A stretch of DNA of 64,000 bases from Eonycteris spelaea (taxonomy: Eukaryota; Chordata; Mammalia; Chiroptera; Pteropodidae). Both the position numbers and the translations under genes were made by a program. Under the pieces are notes generated by a model. It worked only from the letters and a program-made list of their open reading frames with translations, had not been told where the DNA came from and did no database searches. Within the stretch, counting starts at the first letter, position 1, and each line of letters starts with the position of its first letter. The stretch lies in assembly GCA_003508835.1 (NCBI GenBank), contig PUFA01000022.1, positions 5,332,001 through 5,396,000 on the forward strand. The letters are read 5' to 3'. This document shows, piece by piece, positions 23,401 through 36,560 of this stretch.

Positions 23401-24427
23401 TGAAGAATTTAAAAATCTAAAAGTATTCTATGATAACTTAGGGAAAGAGATATAGGTATCAGTATCATTTTAGTAGATTAGTTGGGTTGGTAAAATTATT
23501 CGTTATGAATTTCGTATTCGATTTTTTGTTAATAATTTTTAAAATAAACACTTTAAATTGAGGTTCTGAATAAAATTTAGTTAACATTTCTTTTTTAAAA
23601 TGTGTTAACAAATATTTGTATTTTCTAGGAATACATCCTCAATTATATAGGCATAAAATTATATTTGGGGAATGTTTTTTAAAATAATTGGCAAAAAGAA
23701 AAGGTTTTGCAAGTATGGCAAAACCAATGGTAATTCTTAAATTTGAGTGATGGTTATATGTACATTTATTAAATTATTTATTGGGGTATAAAAATATAAA
23801 ACAAAAATGAAAATATAGATAACTTATTTTTTTAGAAAGTAATACAATGGCTAGATACAGTGTCTGTAGTATTATATTTGATCAGAGACAAGGATTATGT
23901 GATATTTGATAAAATAAAGTTAAGTCTAGAATCTTCTGGAGAGTTAACTCAAGGCAACCAAGACCCATATTACACAAATGGTATATTTAATGAGAAATTA
24001 CACTGAGCGATGTGCTTATTTATATTTTTAATTGCACAATATCTTTTTTCTTCAATCCTTAAGATGGTATTAAGCTCATGTAAGTATAATATGCTCTGTA
24101 TTTTAGGGCTATGATATGAATTATGTATATAAATATAATAATGTAATTTTTAAAAGAAAGGATCAATGTATATTGTTATCATACACATTGATTATTCATC
24201 TAGAATTTTATATCTCCTATCCTAACCAATTTGTTATTAAGCAAATAAAAGTTTAAAAATAATATTATTAAGATGAAATTCCATTGACCTTACTAGTGAA
24301 TAATGAGAATAATAATTCAGGTTGCTCTGAACTTTACAAAAATTATCTATACCCATATGATTTTCAAGTCACATAAATAAATCCTGTATGGTTAACTATT
24401 TTCATTTTCTATGGATTTAGGACTTCT

Positions 24428-24459
24428 AATTTTATTTATTTATTTATTTGTTTTTTTGT
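24428..24459 (+). repeat. (TTTA)n microsatellite
   Basis: About five clean ATTT units followed by a T-rich end. Confidence 0.8.
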
Positions 24460-26409
24460 TATGCAGTATTATAAATTGTCCTCAGTAGACTCTAGACTCT
24501 TGCTTACGTGACATAAAATTAATTTATTCCATTGCATTGTTTGTGTCAAAAAATGTGTGAGCTTCTTGATTTCCTGGACTAAAAGATACGCATTTACATA
24601 ATGAAATGCCAGTCTTATAAAACTTCGCCGGTGTTCAGTAACATTCTTGGATTTTTTTGCAATGTATTGCTAGTTATCTTATTTCATTTAACTGTATTTC
24701 TATCATTTAATGTTTAATTTAAAAACCTAACTTAGGAGAATTATTGATATAATGAACATGTGAACATGAAATCCAGTTTCAGAACAAGAACATCAATAAT
24801 TTGCAGTTATTTTTTATTATCTGGCACAAAATGCAAGCATATTCTTGTATTTTGAGTTTATAATACTTCTATTTTCTTAATAGATACCATGTGATTGATG
24901 GGCTATTTTTGGATCAAGACAGCCTTTATTTGGATTTTGTTTTCTGCATTTTCCAATTTTGAGTCTCCTCCTAATCTTTATCTCTGATTTCTTTGTGAAA
25001 ATCTAAGTAATTTTAAAAAGAGTAGAAAAAAGTTAAGTGATGAAGTATATGGTGCTTTCATATATTTTTCACACCTTTTTGCTACCCAAGGCATCGAAAT
25101 TCTATATTAACATTACATATGTATAATTTATATATTTGTATATTATATGTATTAATATATGTAATAGAGTATCCAAGATAAGTATACATGTATACCTGGA
25201 CTCAAGAAAATACTGCTTCAGTTGGTGTTCACTGAAAACTCTCTTTGACTTAGTTTTTAATTTATAAGGAAATAAAGAATAATAATCTTACAGGTGTTTT
25301 ATGATAATTAAGATAATGTTAAAATATTTAAATCTAAATTTTTTTTATTTTTTCACATAAATTATTGAAAGTATTTGAGATCGATTGATTTTCTCTGCCT
25401 TAATATAATTTACATTTATTTTTGATATGTACATTCTGGAGAGAAGGCATTTTTACCTTAAATATAATTTCTAGCAAATATGAATATAAAAATTACCATA
25501 ATCCAAATTTTGAATATGGTGCTAGGGTATCTATTCGTGGAGGATTTGGAATCTTCTATAACATTTTCTTTCTTTTGGGGGGGGGATAAAGCTCAAAGTA
25601 ATCTAAATAGGAAAGCATTCTTACAGATTTGAGGTATCTCTCCTCATATAATATTTAATAATAAATGCTCAAATAATGTCTCAAATTACTAAATTCAGGT
25701 ATGTGTATGTTTTATATCAGTTAGTTATATAGGTCAGATTTTTCTGAGAAGGAACACCAAGAAGTTATTATTAGTTGCAGAAAGGATTTATGGGGGGAAC
25801 AGGTATCATGGTAGGGAGACTTCAGAGAGTGATGCATGTCTGATCATCACAAAAGGAGAGGGAGCAGGAAGGATCGGGGCAGTTAATTTTCAGCCTGCGG
25901 CACAATTTCAGTGTTTTAACCAGAGCAATCGGGAGCCCTCATTTAAAGTCTTCTGCACGAAGGGTCCCACAATTCCTAAGTTTTGGTCTTCCACTAGTAT
26001 CATCACCGTTGGCCAGGAACGGCCTAAGGAAATAGTGCTTCACACAGCCAGAGGGGTCGCAGCTGGGCTGTCTGTAATCCATGTTCCCCGAGGCAGGAGT
26101 TCTAAGTGGCCACGCAGATACCAAATATTGATAGGGAAAAAAAGCAAAAACAGAAAAAAAATCTGTGACATGAATCACCTTTTAATGTCCATTAGTAAAG
26201 ATGACGTGAGTGTTTAAGTTTTTTTGACACTTTAAGTATATAATGATTATATATTCACACATATATGTTACATATGCATAATTTTCTGTCTTTAATTAGA
26301 AATGCTTCAATAATATTAACATTTGTTCATTTTTTAATGTAATCCTAATTCTTTTTAAAAAATCAACTTAAAAAGTTAAAATATTCTGCGTCAGTTTCAC
26401 CAGCAGGTT

Positions 26410-26620
26410 TTTTTTTTTTTTAATGTTTTGTAATCATAATGTTTAATTCGTGCTGTTCTTAGAACTTTAATTATGAAGCTAAATTGTACTAATACCCATT
26501 AGGTACTTCTTAATTGAAGGTGCATCATATGTCTGATGTGGCAGTGCTAATTGGCATAATTAAATTCTAATATGCATCAGTAGCCTAATTTTAAAAAGTG
26601 AATAAAAAGCAGATAGAAAC
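26410..26620. promoter_or_regulatory. Homeodomain-motif cluster, candidate enhancer
   Basis: About ten TAAT/ATTA cores within about 200 bp, several as palindromic TTAATTAT, CTTAATTG, CTAATTGG and ATAATTAAA, together with TATGCAT (POU-like). AT-rich background raises chance matches, so the call rests on the extended TAATTR forms and the absence of low-complexity repeats. Confidence 0.25.
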
Positions 26621-27414
26621 AAGTCAGTTCCTGAAACTGAAAAGCTGTAAAATATATAAATGCATTTGCATTTGTAACATACACATTTAGTCAGAACAGA
26701 CAGCCCGTCAAATTATATTTCAAATTAGTTTCACCAGATGACATGAAATAGAGAATAAGAAGGATGGTCAGGTAAAATACGCACATGACTTCAAAAGGTT
26801 CATAAAGTTCTAGAAGAGCAATGCTTTTCTTCATTACAAATTCTTATGTAGGTCAAACCATGTGAGAGTAAATACATTGCTTATTACAAGAAGTGTTGGA
26901 TAAAATTACAACCCACTTGCAAATCACATTACTGGTTGTTCAAGTAGTTAGCTTCTGCCCTGCTAGAACAGGCTCCAAAAACAGCAAAAAAATATATGTG
27001 TATATTTTTTACATATTCGAAATGTTCATTCATTTCTGCTCTCAGGTCTTGTTTCATATAATATATGTACTTTTAAAAATGAATACAGTAATTCTGATTA
27101 TACATTTCACCTCTATTTCTACCGTTAAAGATAGAATATCTATTTCTTAAATTAGAATTAATATAAAAGTAAATTATAATTTTTTAATTGTCTTATTTCA
27201 GAAGTTCTTAGAAAAATCTTTTTGTATTAAAAATTAATTTACACAGAATTCTTATTCAAATGTAAACAGATTCTGAGCACAAATCCCAATATCACTGCCA
27301 ATTTAATTCATAATCATTCAAACCACTGAGTACACACATGGAAAGCGTTTCCTCTTTTATTCAGTTTTAAGAACCTGTAAGATTTACCTATCTGGATGTG
27401 GGCTCAGGGCCAGC

Positions 27415-27584
27415 TTCATCCTCGTGTGACCCGTGCAGTCACACAGGACTCCATGCGTATAATGAACTCATATTTAGTTTAATGCTCTACTGTCACCATC
27501 TCAAAATCCTTAATAGTTTTTGAACAAGGCACAACCCTCATTTTCCTTTTCTGCTGGGCCCCACAAATTATGTAGCCAGTCCTG
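27415..27584. mobile_element. Class II MITE with CAGGGCCAGC / GCCAGTCCTG termini
   Basis: 170-bp element with inverted ends CAGGGCCAGC and CAGGACTGGC (reverse complement of the 3' end), agreeing at 8 of 10 positions. Internal CATCTCAAAATCCTTAATAG and GGGCCCCACAAATTATGTAG look familiar from an ancient hAT-like MITE family, but I cannot name it with confidence. No clear 8-bp flanking duplication remains. Confidence 0.6.
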
Positions 27585-30500
27585 TATAGAACTAGTATTT
27601 TCTTCTAAGACATTTTAATGTACTGAAAACATAGAATTCTAATGTTTCAAAGCTCAAAAGGAGAATTTTAAAGGGCATTTTTCTTTGTAAAGGTAATACA
27701 AAATAAAAAATTAAAAGATAATACAACCATTATTAAAGCCATTTAATATTGTTATTTTTGGAAATATAGCAGTTCACTTTTATAGTGTTTACAGAGAGAA
27801 TCACTGTTCACTTTGCTACTGCACTTTGAATCACTGACAATACATTTCAAAAAGAGATCTTTAATAATTTGGGGCATAGTAGAAATTATTAGTTCTCTCA
27901 CATCTATCTGGAAGAGATAAATATTGTTATTTGAGTTCTAAAATGCCAAAATAGTTCTAAAGTCTTCAGTATTTTCATATCTGTCTGAACGACTTACTGG
28001 AATCTGAAAATCACCAAAGTACTACACAAAATAATGCAATCACAGCTTACTATTGTCGGTGACTTGTGAAATTTTGGAAAAATAAAAATGCTCCCTTATA
28101 ATGACCAAAATATTTGAAAATGAAGAAATTAAGGGAAAGGGTGCTTATAGATGTATTACTGAATTAAAAAGAAGATGCATGCTATAATAATAAGTATAAT
28201 GCTAGTAGAGCTTTTTTGGTAGTTTATTATTTTACTATTGTTTTTAAATTTATACTCCATCCATTTCATAAATATAAGTTAAGATTCAGAAAAATAACTT
28301 AGATGAATAAATCAATCCACCAATACATTAATCAGTTGAAATCAGAGCAATAATAGATGTTGAACAGAAAATAATTTGAAGCCAGAAAAAATATGGTAGT
28401 ATGTGTTTATTTCTGCTTTGCTTTCACTTTAAAAAGTGGTTCAGAGAGTGCTACAGGAAAACAAATTAATAATAGAGTTCTTTACCACATTGAAAACTTG
28501 AAACAATCATATATCCTATCAGTGGAATGTTTCATGGCCATATTTTGGAAACGGGAAATCCAAGACACTGATTGGAATTAAACAAATGTTTAAAGTAAAC
28601 CGAGAAGAGAGCTTCACCTGTGAACAGAACACTCTTTCCAATAAGATCATCGTTTTCGCAATTTGTAATTTTTCTAACACTTTTTCCAAACCACATTTAA
28701 CCTAGAAGCAGGAACAAATAAAAGACACAAGATTAGAGCTAATTTTGTTGAATCTGGGTTGGCTCCACAGAGTGCAGTTAGGAAATGATTACATTAAACT
28801 GGACATATATGCAGAATACCTATAAATTTCAATGCAGAAGACAAAACTTATAAATGTGAAACAAATATAACATGTTAAGCACAATATCTATTCATTGTCT
28901 TTATTTAACAAGATAGTTATTCTTTTAATGTAATAAAATTTCTCTAGAACGTTAAAAAAACAATATATTTTACTAGGAAAAATTATAATGTAGCAAGATG
29001 AGAAAAATACCTGTAATCATAGCTTCCCAAGTACAGCATTTTGAGTTTATTTAATACTAGTTTTTCCATGTGTCCAAGCTTTATTAGACTTTTCATGACA
29101 TAAAATTCTCCTAAGCACTTTGAATAATGTTCCAGAAAGTAGCAGTCCCTTAAGTCAGCAGGACAACTCCTGAAGTCACTAAAACTATTAGATGAAGTAT
29201 TTTAAAAGTCATGGTTTTTCTTCCTCAAAGAGACTGTCAGGAATTCCACCCCATGTGCCTGTTTATCTCTCATTTTTGCCATCAAATCCCACACTTGTAG
29301 CATCGTATGGCTTTGCATCTCCACCAGGAGCAATCTCCTACCCTCCATCCCACGCCTTGATAGGTCTTCTTGAATGCTTGTGCTTGAATTAACAACCTCT
29401 TCCATATTTTCATGGAAAACTGGAGCCAATGTGCCTGGAAAACGTTACTTCAGTAGCCCTTTCAGTGACACGTCACCTTTTGCCCACTGCAGCTTCACAT
29501 ACGTAATGATCAAGAGGTTAGTTACACATGGTTTTGCTTTCAATTTGCAGCTGCTCAGTTACTGGCCTTTCCTTCTGCAAACAGACAAGCAAAGAAACGT
29601 TGACAATAAATTTTGCCTAGTTATCACTTATGACATTTATATATCAGCTTTTCTAGTTCTGTGTGTTCTTTCAAACTACTTGGTTCTTCCCATTGTGACA
29701 ATTTTTTTTGCTTTGGTTTACGAAGTCTTTCTCTCAACTATAAACGCCTGTCATTATTTTCCATGACTTTTGCCTCAAGTTGATTAACTCTTCAAAATCT
29801 TACCCTCAGTTCCCTTGATCACCACATCTGTATAACTTTCTTCTTCTTATTTTGAGAGCAATTGTTTCTTAATATTTTTAAAAAATTAAAGTATTTTTGG
29901 TCATCTACACCACCCAATTCATTCTTCACCATTTGTTTAAGACCTGAACTTGTATAGGTTTTGACCTCTTCAAGGTTGTCAATTTATGGACTGCACTATC
30001 TTGTCTCTCTCCTTTAGCCTTATTACTTTCTTCTCTATTTGTCCAAGAAAAATTGCAGAGTTCATCATTACAATTAAATGAAAAATAAGGTTTTAAAAAG
30101 TAAATTTCCATGGGATTTAACACGTCTAACAAGAAAATGTTACTAAATCTAATGGTTTATTTTAGTCATTTTTACATTTATTTTTCCAAAGCAACTCTGA
30201 AAATAGCCCTTATTTACTTTAGACTTTGTGAGTCTATCCCAGGGTACTTTAATTCATAGATGTACTTTTTCTTCATATGCAGTGAAACAAGTGTGAATTG
30301 TTTAGTCATCCTGTCCAATCCATACTATCATTGATATATTGGTACTGAAACTTTTTTATATTTCTAGATTTTAGCTTTCGCCATTGTGTAATATTTATTT
30401 TTGCAATATTTGTTACATCTGTGGGAACCCATAGGCTGTATCATTCTCTTGGAACAATATCTAGACACTGGTAAATATGTGTAACTTTGGAGATGAATAC

Positions 30501-33500
30501 TTTGTTTCCTTAGTAGAAAATTATGTTTTTAAGTACATTATAGTATAATCTAAGAACATGGCCAACATTTTTAAGAATGGTGAAAGCGTTAAAAATTGCA
30601 AAGAATTATTGTTTGCATTCAACCCTCTAATTATGTTTACTTAAAGAAAATTTCACTAGTTTCACACTGATATAATTTCATAAATATTCACAAGATTGGT
30701 TTAACCAGAAAACATTTTTAACCAAATCGAGAAGAACTAAAATCCATATGATATCACTTAGATTAAATACGTTGGAACAAATTAAATTGTAATCATTTAG
30801 GCATATATTCAAGGCCATTCTCAAAGCATGTACAGCTGTAGAAATAAAAGGTTTGTCTGAGTCTGCCTTGCTTGTTAACGTTTTAAGTGGCTTGAGGATG
30901 GTAATTAAAATCTCATTTTAGCCCAGTTTGAAGAATCCTGTAAAGTGACATTTAGTCCTCATGTTCTGAACATGGTGACTGTTAATTTGTATTGAAAGTT
31001 TTCAAGATCAAGATTAAAAATAAATTTTGTTTTTTTAGAAATTCATGACAAAATAACAATATTTCAAAACGGAATACACCAAAATTCAAAGTACAAAATG
31101 TATGCTATTCCAAAATTCCCACATAACTTCTTTTATGTGTTTTTAAGTCTCTTACACATTCAGATGGACGTTTTTCGTTTTCTTTACGACCATGAACATA
31201 ACCTTTTCTATTCTATTCAAACTATTGTTTTGAGTTTCAGACCCACGATTAGCATGGGTTCGATTTCATGGTGCTGTGTATTTGGAGCCATGGTAGATTA
31301 ATATGATTTTCTGCTGGCATTCGTACAACTTATTATTATAAAAATATATTGAGCTGTCCAGATAAAAAATATCAACCTCTATAAATCTTACTATGTAAAA
31401 TATAATATAAATATCCCTTAGCAAATTAGTATCCCAAATCAGTTGAAATTTCCAAGAATTATATTTTATTTTTACATTAGAACATGATAACTGTATAGTT
31501 TTTTCCGATTTTACTTTGTGTTTTGTTTTTTATTTCTTTTATGTCTTTCCTCGAATGTCTTCTTTTGGGCAAATGTAAGGAAGGCACACACCTCCTACAG
31601 TTAGGGCATAAAAATAAACTTCGTTTGATCTGAGCAAAGACTTTTATGCTGAGTTAATAGAAAACAGAAGGTGGAAAAAATTGCAAAATGACTTCAAGAA
31701 CTCTGAGGAAAAGTTTTCTGTCTCGTTCTATCAACCTTTAATGCTAAGTACACCTTCACAGTAGGTTCCACACTAGGCTAAACCATTGGCAAAAGCCATG
31801 GAATTAATAAGACTTCAGGTCATATTACGCTTAGGCTGTTGACCCAAGAATCAGCCTACAGGCAGGCTGTGATTTAGGTAATAATGATGAACCATATGAA
31901 TATTAGCTTATAATTTTCTTGACCACATGGAAGCACGGTGGGAATGCACCTGCAGCAAGAAGGCCTTGAAAAAATATGTGTAGGTCTGAATATTGACTTG
32001 CTATTACAGAAAGAAGCATTAACAGGTTTCGACAGAATCCCTCTGATTAATTTAGAGCAGATTAAAAACCTTTGAAATAAGGAAACTCTAGAGAGAGTGA
32101 CACTATCAAATTGGTGTATACATCTCAAAAGGGAGTTGAGGCATTTTCTACCAATCGAGCATAGGGGAAGGCAGACCCAAAGGCCTAATGAGATGTTTTT
32201 TTGTGATGATATTCATTCGCAGTTTTTAGAAGAGTCCGTACAGCTAAAAATTCCTTTATTTTCCTTACCAAAATTATCAATTCCTAAATTTATTTTACTT
32301 CTAAATTTGATTTTTTTTAAATTATAAGAAGTTATCTCACAGATGACTTAAATATTAATTCCTTTTTTTTCTCATTTTAGAAAATATTTTTTCTCTACCA
32401 GTCAAACTATATATAGTTCAGTTCCTAATCCAATTTTGACTATAATTTTGTGGCCAATTGTGATATAATTTGCTAATTAATCAATAAACTTAATGTTACA
32501 GCAAACACAAGATGAAACTGTACCAAAAAAAAAAAATTTGCAAAAGACCATAAGTAAAATTAGATACACTCCTGATCTATTTGACGTCATGAAATATTTT
32601 CAACTTTCTGTACCATGCACTTTCTCAAATCATTATATCAATCCTGAATACATAAAATAAACATTGAACAGATTACAGATACATTTTTCCTTCAAATAAT
32701 CAAAAGCAATTTAAGTCTAGTTTCCATTGAGTTTTAACTGTAAAACCTTGTAAGTATTGACAGTACATATTGATATTTTAAATCTAAAATTTATAATATT
32801 GTATTCTTACTATTATAATTTTTAAAATGTATGGCATTTTAAATTAAGGTTTATTAAGCTATAATTCACATATGTGATATTTGGAATTATAAGAACATTT
32901 TAAATTTTTCTGTGTAAACCCTTCGATTGGGACTCCTGTCTACGTACAGATTTGGCATTATTTTTAGCTAATGGCTATTCAGGAAAATATTTTAATAGGT
33001 CATCCCTTTTCTTCAGCTCTCAATGCTCTCAGAAATATATAGGTATACATCTTTCTTATCCTTGAAATTCTAGGACAAGTGCACATATCTTATTATAATT
33101 ATGCACTTCTGAGTATTAATAAATATTTCATGATGCAAGCAGTAGACTTGATTTTTTCCTTACTTTGCTCATCAATTCAGTTTGCTTGCTCCAGATTAAA
33201 TGAAAAATTACTTGATTTTTAGTTTTACTCTTAATTTTGAGCTTTATTAATATTGTGCTTATGTGATAACTTTTGGGAAAATACACATCTATTTTCTGTC
33301 ATTTATTACTACGCGATTGTGAGAAACAAGAATCAAAGCATGTAATTAAGTACATAAAGGTGAATATTGAAATATAAACGATGGAGAAGTATTCTTTGTT
33401 TTTACATATCCAAATGTAAACTGTATTACACGGGTTATTTCACTTTGAAGTTTTCAAATACAAGCTATTGCTATAAACTATTAGGAGAATATTTAAATAG

Positions 33501-34870
33501 TAATTCATCTTAATATGTAGTTTCATATATACAAGGCTCTACCAATTAGAAAGGAACAAATATAAATTTAAATTTATAGAATTTCCATTATGTACTCTTT
33601 CTGATACACTTTCTGAAGGCATATTCTAGAACCTTTTTGAAAAACTAATAACAAATTTCCAGTGGGGAGAAAGTCGAGTATGGAACTACTCTGAGAACAG
33701 TGTGTTTTGAACTGAAACTCCTTGGCACAGGCCTAAGTCCCCACTGACTTGCTCCTTTGAACACTAAATATAGATAAACATACATACAAATGTAGATATA
33801 AATGTGAATTAATGTTATAAAATACCCTAAAATATATTAATACGTAGACACAGTTTTGAAAGTTAATGTTTCAACCAATTAAGGCAGGGGACTTTAATTT
33901 ACAAAAATTCATTTCTCATCAAATACATTGTCGTTTAAAGGATGAAATCTCTTTTTTTATCTTGTTTACAGTCAAATGAGAAAGCAGGTATTTGTAAATT
34001 CAAAATCCCCCTTTTGTCAAAATATGTATTTTGAATTTTTATTGTTGAAATAATACAATTTGAATTAGTGGTTATCCTAGTAAGGAAATTTATTTCTTCA
34101 AGACTATATCATGCTTATCTTGCATACAAAATTACCAAATAAATGTGGTTGTTGATGATGAAGTTTTACCTAATTATTCAACATAATTCCCTCTCTCAAA
34201 AGAAGAATGATTAAATGAATTAAACAAGAGTTAAGCAATTAGATCCGGTATGAACATTATGTGCCCTTTGTGAATACTTTAAAATTTTTAAGGTCAATCA
34301 TTGCACAGAAAAAATAATTATTTCTTTAGAAGACAAAAATATAATCCTTAATCTTGAATAAATTTGTTAATAGGCAGAATACATTCAAAAATATATTTAA
34401 AAAGAAAGTTCAGTCACATTTGAACATGCATGCGAAAGATTTTCTTTAGGGTACCACAAAAAGAAAAATACATTAAAATTAAAAACATTCTAAACCAAAA
34501 CCAAAATCTCAAAACAATAACAAGAAAATATTCAAATTATTTCTGCTTCTATTTTAATTGAAAATAATGTAAATAAAAACAGCTAGATATTAGTCTTTAT
34601 GATTCATCATTGCTGATTTTGCTGTATTAACTTATTAGAACTTTTAGCTCTCCTAATTTTCTAACTTCAAACATAGAACCCAACATCATTTCCTTCTTCA
34701 TTTTCCATCAATCACATACACTAGACAGAGTACTGAACTCGTAATCCTCTGCATGGTTCATCCTTTTTAAGTATCCATGTGTACGTGCTTTGCAATTCTT
34801 TAGAATATCTTTTTCTTTTTTCTAATTTTTCTAATTTTTCACCTATAAGAAAAATCTTTTTTAAACACAG
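27585..34870. other. Long AT-rich noncoding stretch
   Basis: No gene seen in 7.3 kb. Frames at 29374-29766 (130 codons), 29202-29429 and 31874-32128 lack recognisable domains and have biased AT-driven composition. 29190-29560 is somewhat more balanced and unassigned. A short stretch at 32845-32900 may be the 3' end of an antisense L1. Confidence 0.5.
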
Positions 34871-35440
34871 TGTATTACTAAAACCTTTAAGGTATAAGAA
34901 GACCAACAGATCAAGAGACAAGTGCCATTAGATGATTTATTACTCACGGTTCCCACGAGGAGGGGGTACTGTACCCCGGAGGACACACGGGGAAGCATGA
35001 GGGTCAGTATTAAGGCAAAGGGATGGGGAGGAACCTAGAGCAACAGCCTGCCTTGTGATTTCCATGGGAAGAGGCAAACAAGGCAAGGTAAACAGGGTTA
35101 GGATGGATTAATCTGAATAATTTCGGTAAGTTCTGGAGTAGAGAGCTGTCTCCTGTTGTGTGGTACCTGGTCCTCAGGGGTCATTAGGGTCGGGGTCAGT
35201 GGACCAGAAGATGAGACCCTATAGGAGAAGTAGTTGGGGCTCACTGTCGGTTTATATAAGAAAAGCAAACCCCCAGAAGGGTGAGGAGTGGCGACAAGCG
35301 AGACAGGAGGTTCAGGCAGGGAGTCTCGGGAACATTACTGGGTTGTCCAGGCACAGGTGTGTCTGGCATATGCTTCTGCGCAGATGTTAATGCAGTAAGT
35401 CTGCAGAAGCTAGAAGTGTGGTTAATGCAACTATTTGGCT
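34871..35440 (-). mobile_element. Probable solo LTR (ERV1-like), antisense
   Basis: Read on the minus strand, the segment has a TATA-like TTATATAAA, then GC-richer R-like sequence, an AATAAA signal followed by a short U5-like segment ending near GTAATACA. The plus strand begins TGTATTAC at 34871, giving the TG...CA logic of LTR ends, but the far boundary is not resolved. It keeps about ten CpGs, suggesting it is younger than the MLT1 copies. No coding retroviral sequence adjoins it. The frames 35160-35390 and 35281-35586 overlap it and are not convincing genes. Confidence 0.5.
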
Positions 35441-35778
35441 ACATATCGTGTAAACTCCATGGCCAGTCTATGACGATTGATTATTTACGAAACTTGAAAC
35501 TTTTAAAACCTTTCATTGCAGTAGATGCTTATAACTCCTTGAAGATGAAAAGTGATATGGGCATGCTTCCTTTCTACAGTTCATAACATACAATATGGAA
35601 AAATACTTACCTATCTTCGTATCCTTCCTTATCAAGTAAATCTGTTAAGTTCTTTATCTAATGATAATCCCTCAACTTGAAGTGGTTCCATACTATTTAT
35701 ATTGTTTGTGACCTGTAATTTTAATATTTCTACCTCAACTGAATTTCTCCCATTGACATTTCTCTTTAACTGTTTTTT
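35441..35778. other. Unassigned AT-rich spacer
   Basis: Nothing identified between the probable LTR and the L1. Confidence 0.5.
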
Positions 35779-36560
35779 AAATTGAAGTATAGTAGTGCAT
35801 ATGAGAAAAGTACACAAAACTTAAAGTGAAGTTTGATTAAACGAACCAAATTTTCGACACCTATTTAAGAAATACAATATCACCTACCAGCCTCTGAGAA
35901 TTCCTTCTTATGCCCCAAAGGTACACTAGATTATATGCCTCCCAGCAATGTATGAGTATTTCTGGTTTACTCTATCATTTCCACATGGTATTTTCAAGAA
36001 TTGCCAGTCTGTTATGACTTGGCTTTTTAGTCTTTAATAACTAAAACCATTGGGCATGTTTGCATATGTTTATTAGCCCTTTGAATTGTTTATGTGTCTT
36101 TTCAAGTGTCTTACATACATTTATATTGGACTTTTTTAAAGTTAATTTTTCTTTACTCCAAGGCCATGAACATAACATATATGTTCTATAAGCTATTGGT
36201 TTGATTTCTACATTCACACATAGCACAGGTTTTATTTGGTAAGGCCGTGTTTTAGGAACCAAGATCTCTGTTTCTCTGGTTTTGTTTTTTAATGTAGGCG
36301 TAGACTCAGTACTGCGTTAATTATTGAACGGACTGTCATTCTGTCATTTATCCATTGAAACACAAAATTTACCAATGCAGTTTTGACAAAAGCTAAGTGT
36401 CTACATATGTATGGATCTGACTATGGTTCCTCTAATCCATCTTGATTTACTTGTCTGCACTGCTGTATCTTATCCATTTTTACTTTTGAGCAGAACAAAT
36501 CCTTCCATTCAGTTGTTCTTCTCATGGTTGACTTTGTAATTTTTTTTTCTAATTGATTTC
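35779..36560 (-). mobile_element. L1 3' region, antisense, decayed
   Basis: The plus strand reads ATTGAAGTATAGTAGTGCAT, AAAGTACACAAAACTTAAAG, TACCAGCCTCTGAGAATTCC, CCCAGCAATGTATGAGTATT, TGCCAGTCTGTTATGACTTG, TTGCATATGTTTATTAGCCC. This is the order of the L1M 3' UTR and ORF2 end in reverse complement. Highly diverged. Confidence 0.75.

Larger units (their letters stand above)
23401..27414. other. Very AT-rich noncoding stretch
   Basis: No gene. Contains (TTTA)n at 24428-24459, TA-rich low complexity near 25100-25180, a G9 run at 25577-25585, an unassigned less AT-rich patch at 25750-26130 (possibly an old LTR), and an ATTA-rich cluster at 26410-26620. Confidence 0.5.

Noticed and set aside
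29374..29766. 130-codon frame, hydrophobic C-terminal part
   Set aside because: Hydrophobicity follows from T-rich codons; no start context, domain or neighbouring exon signal supports a gene.
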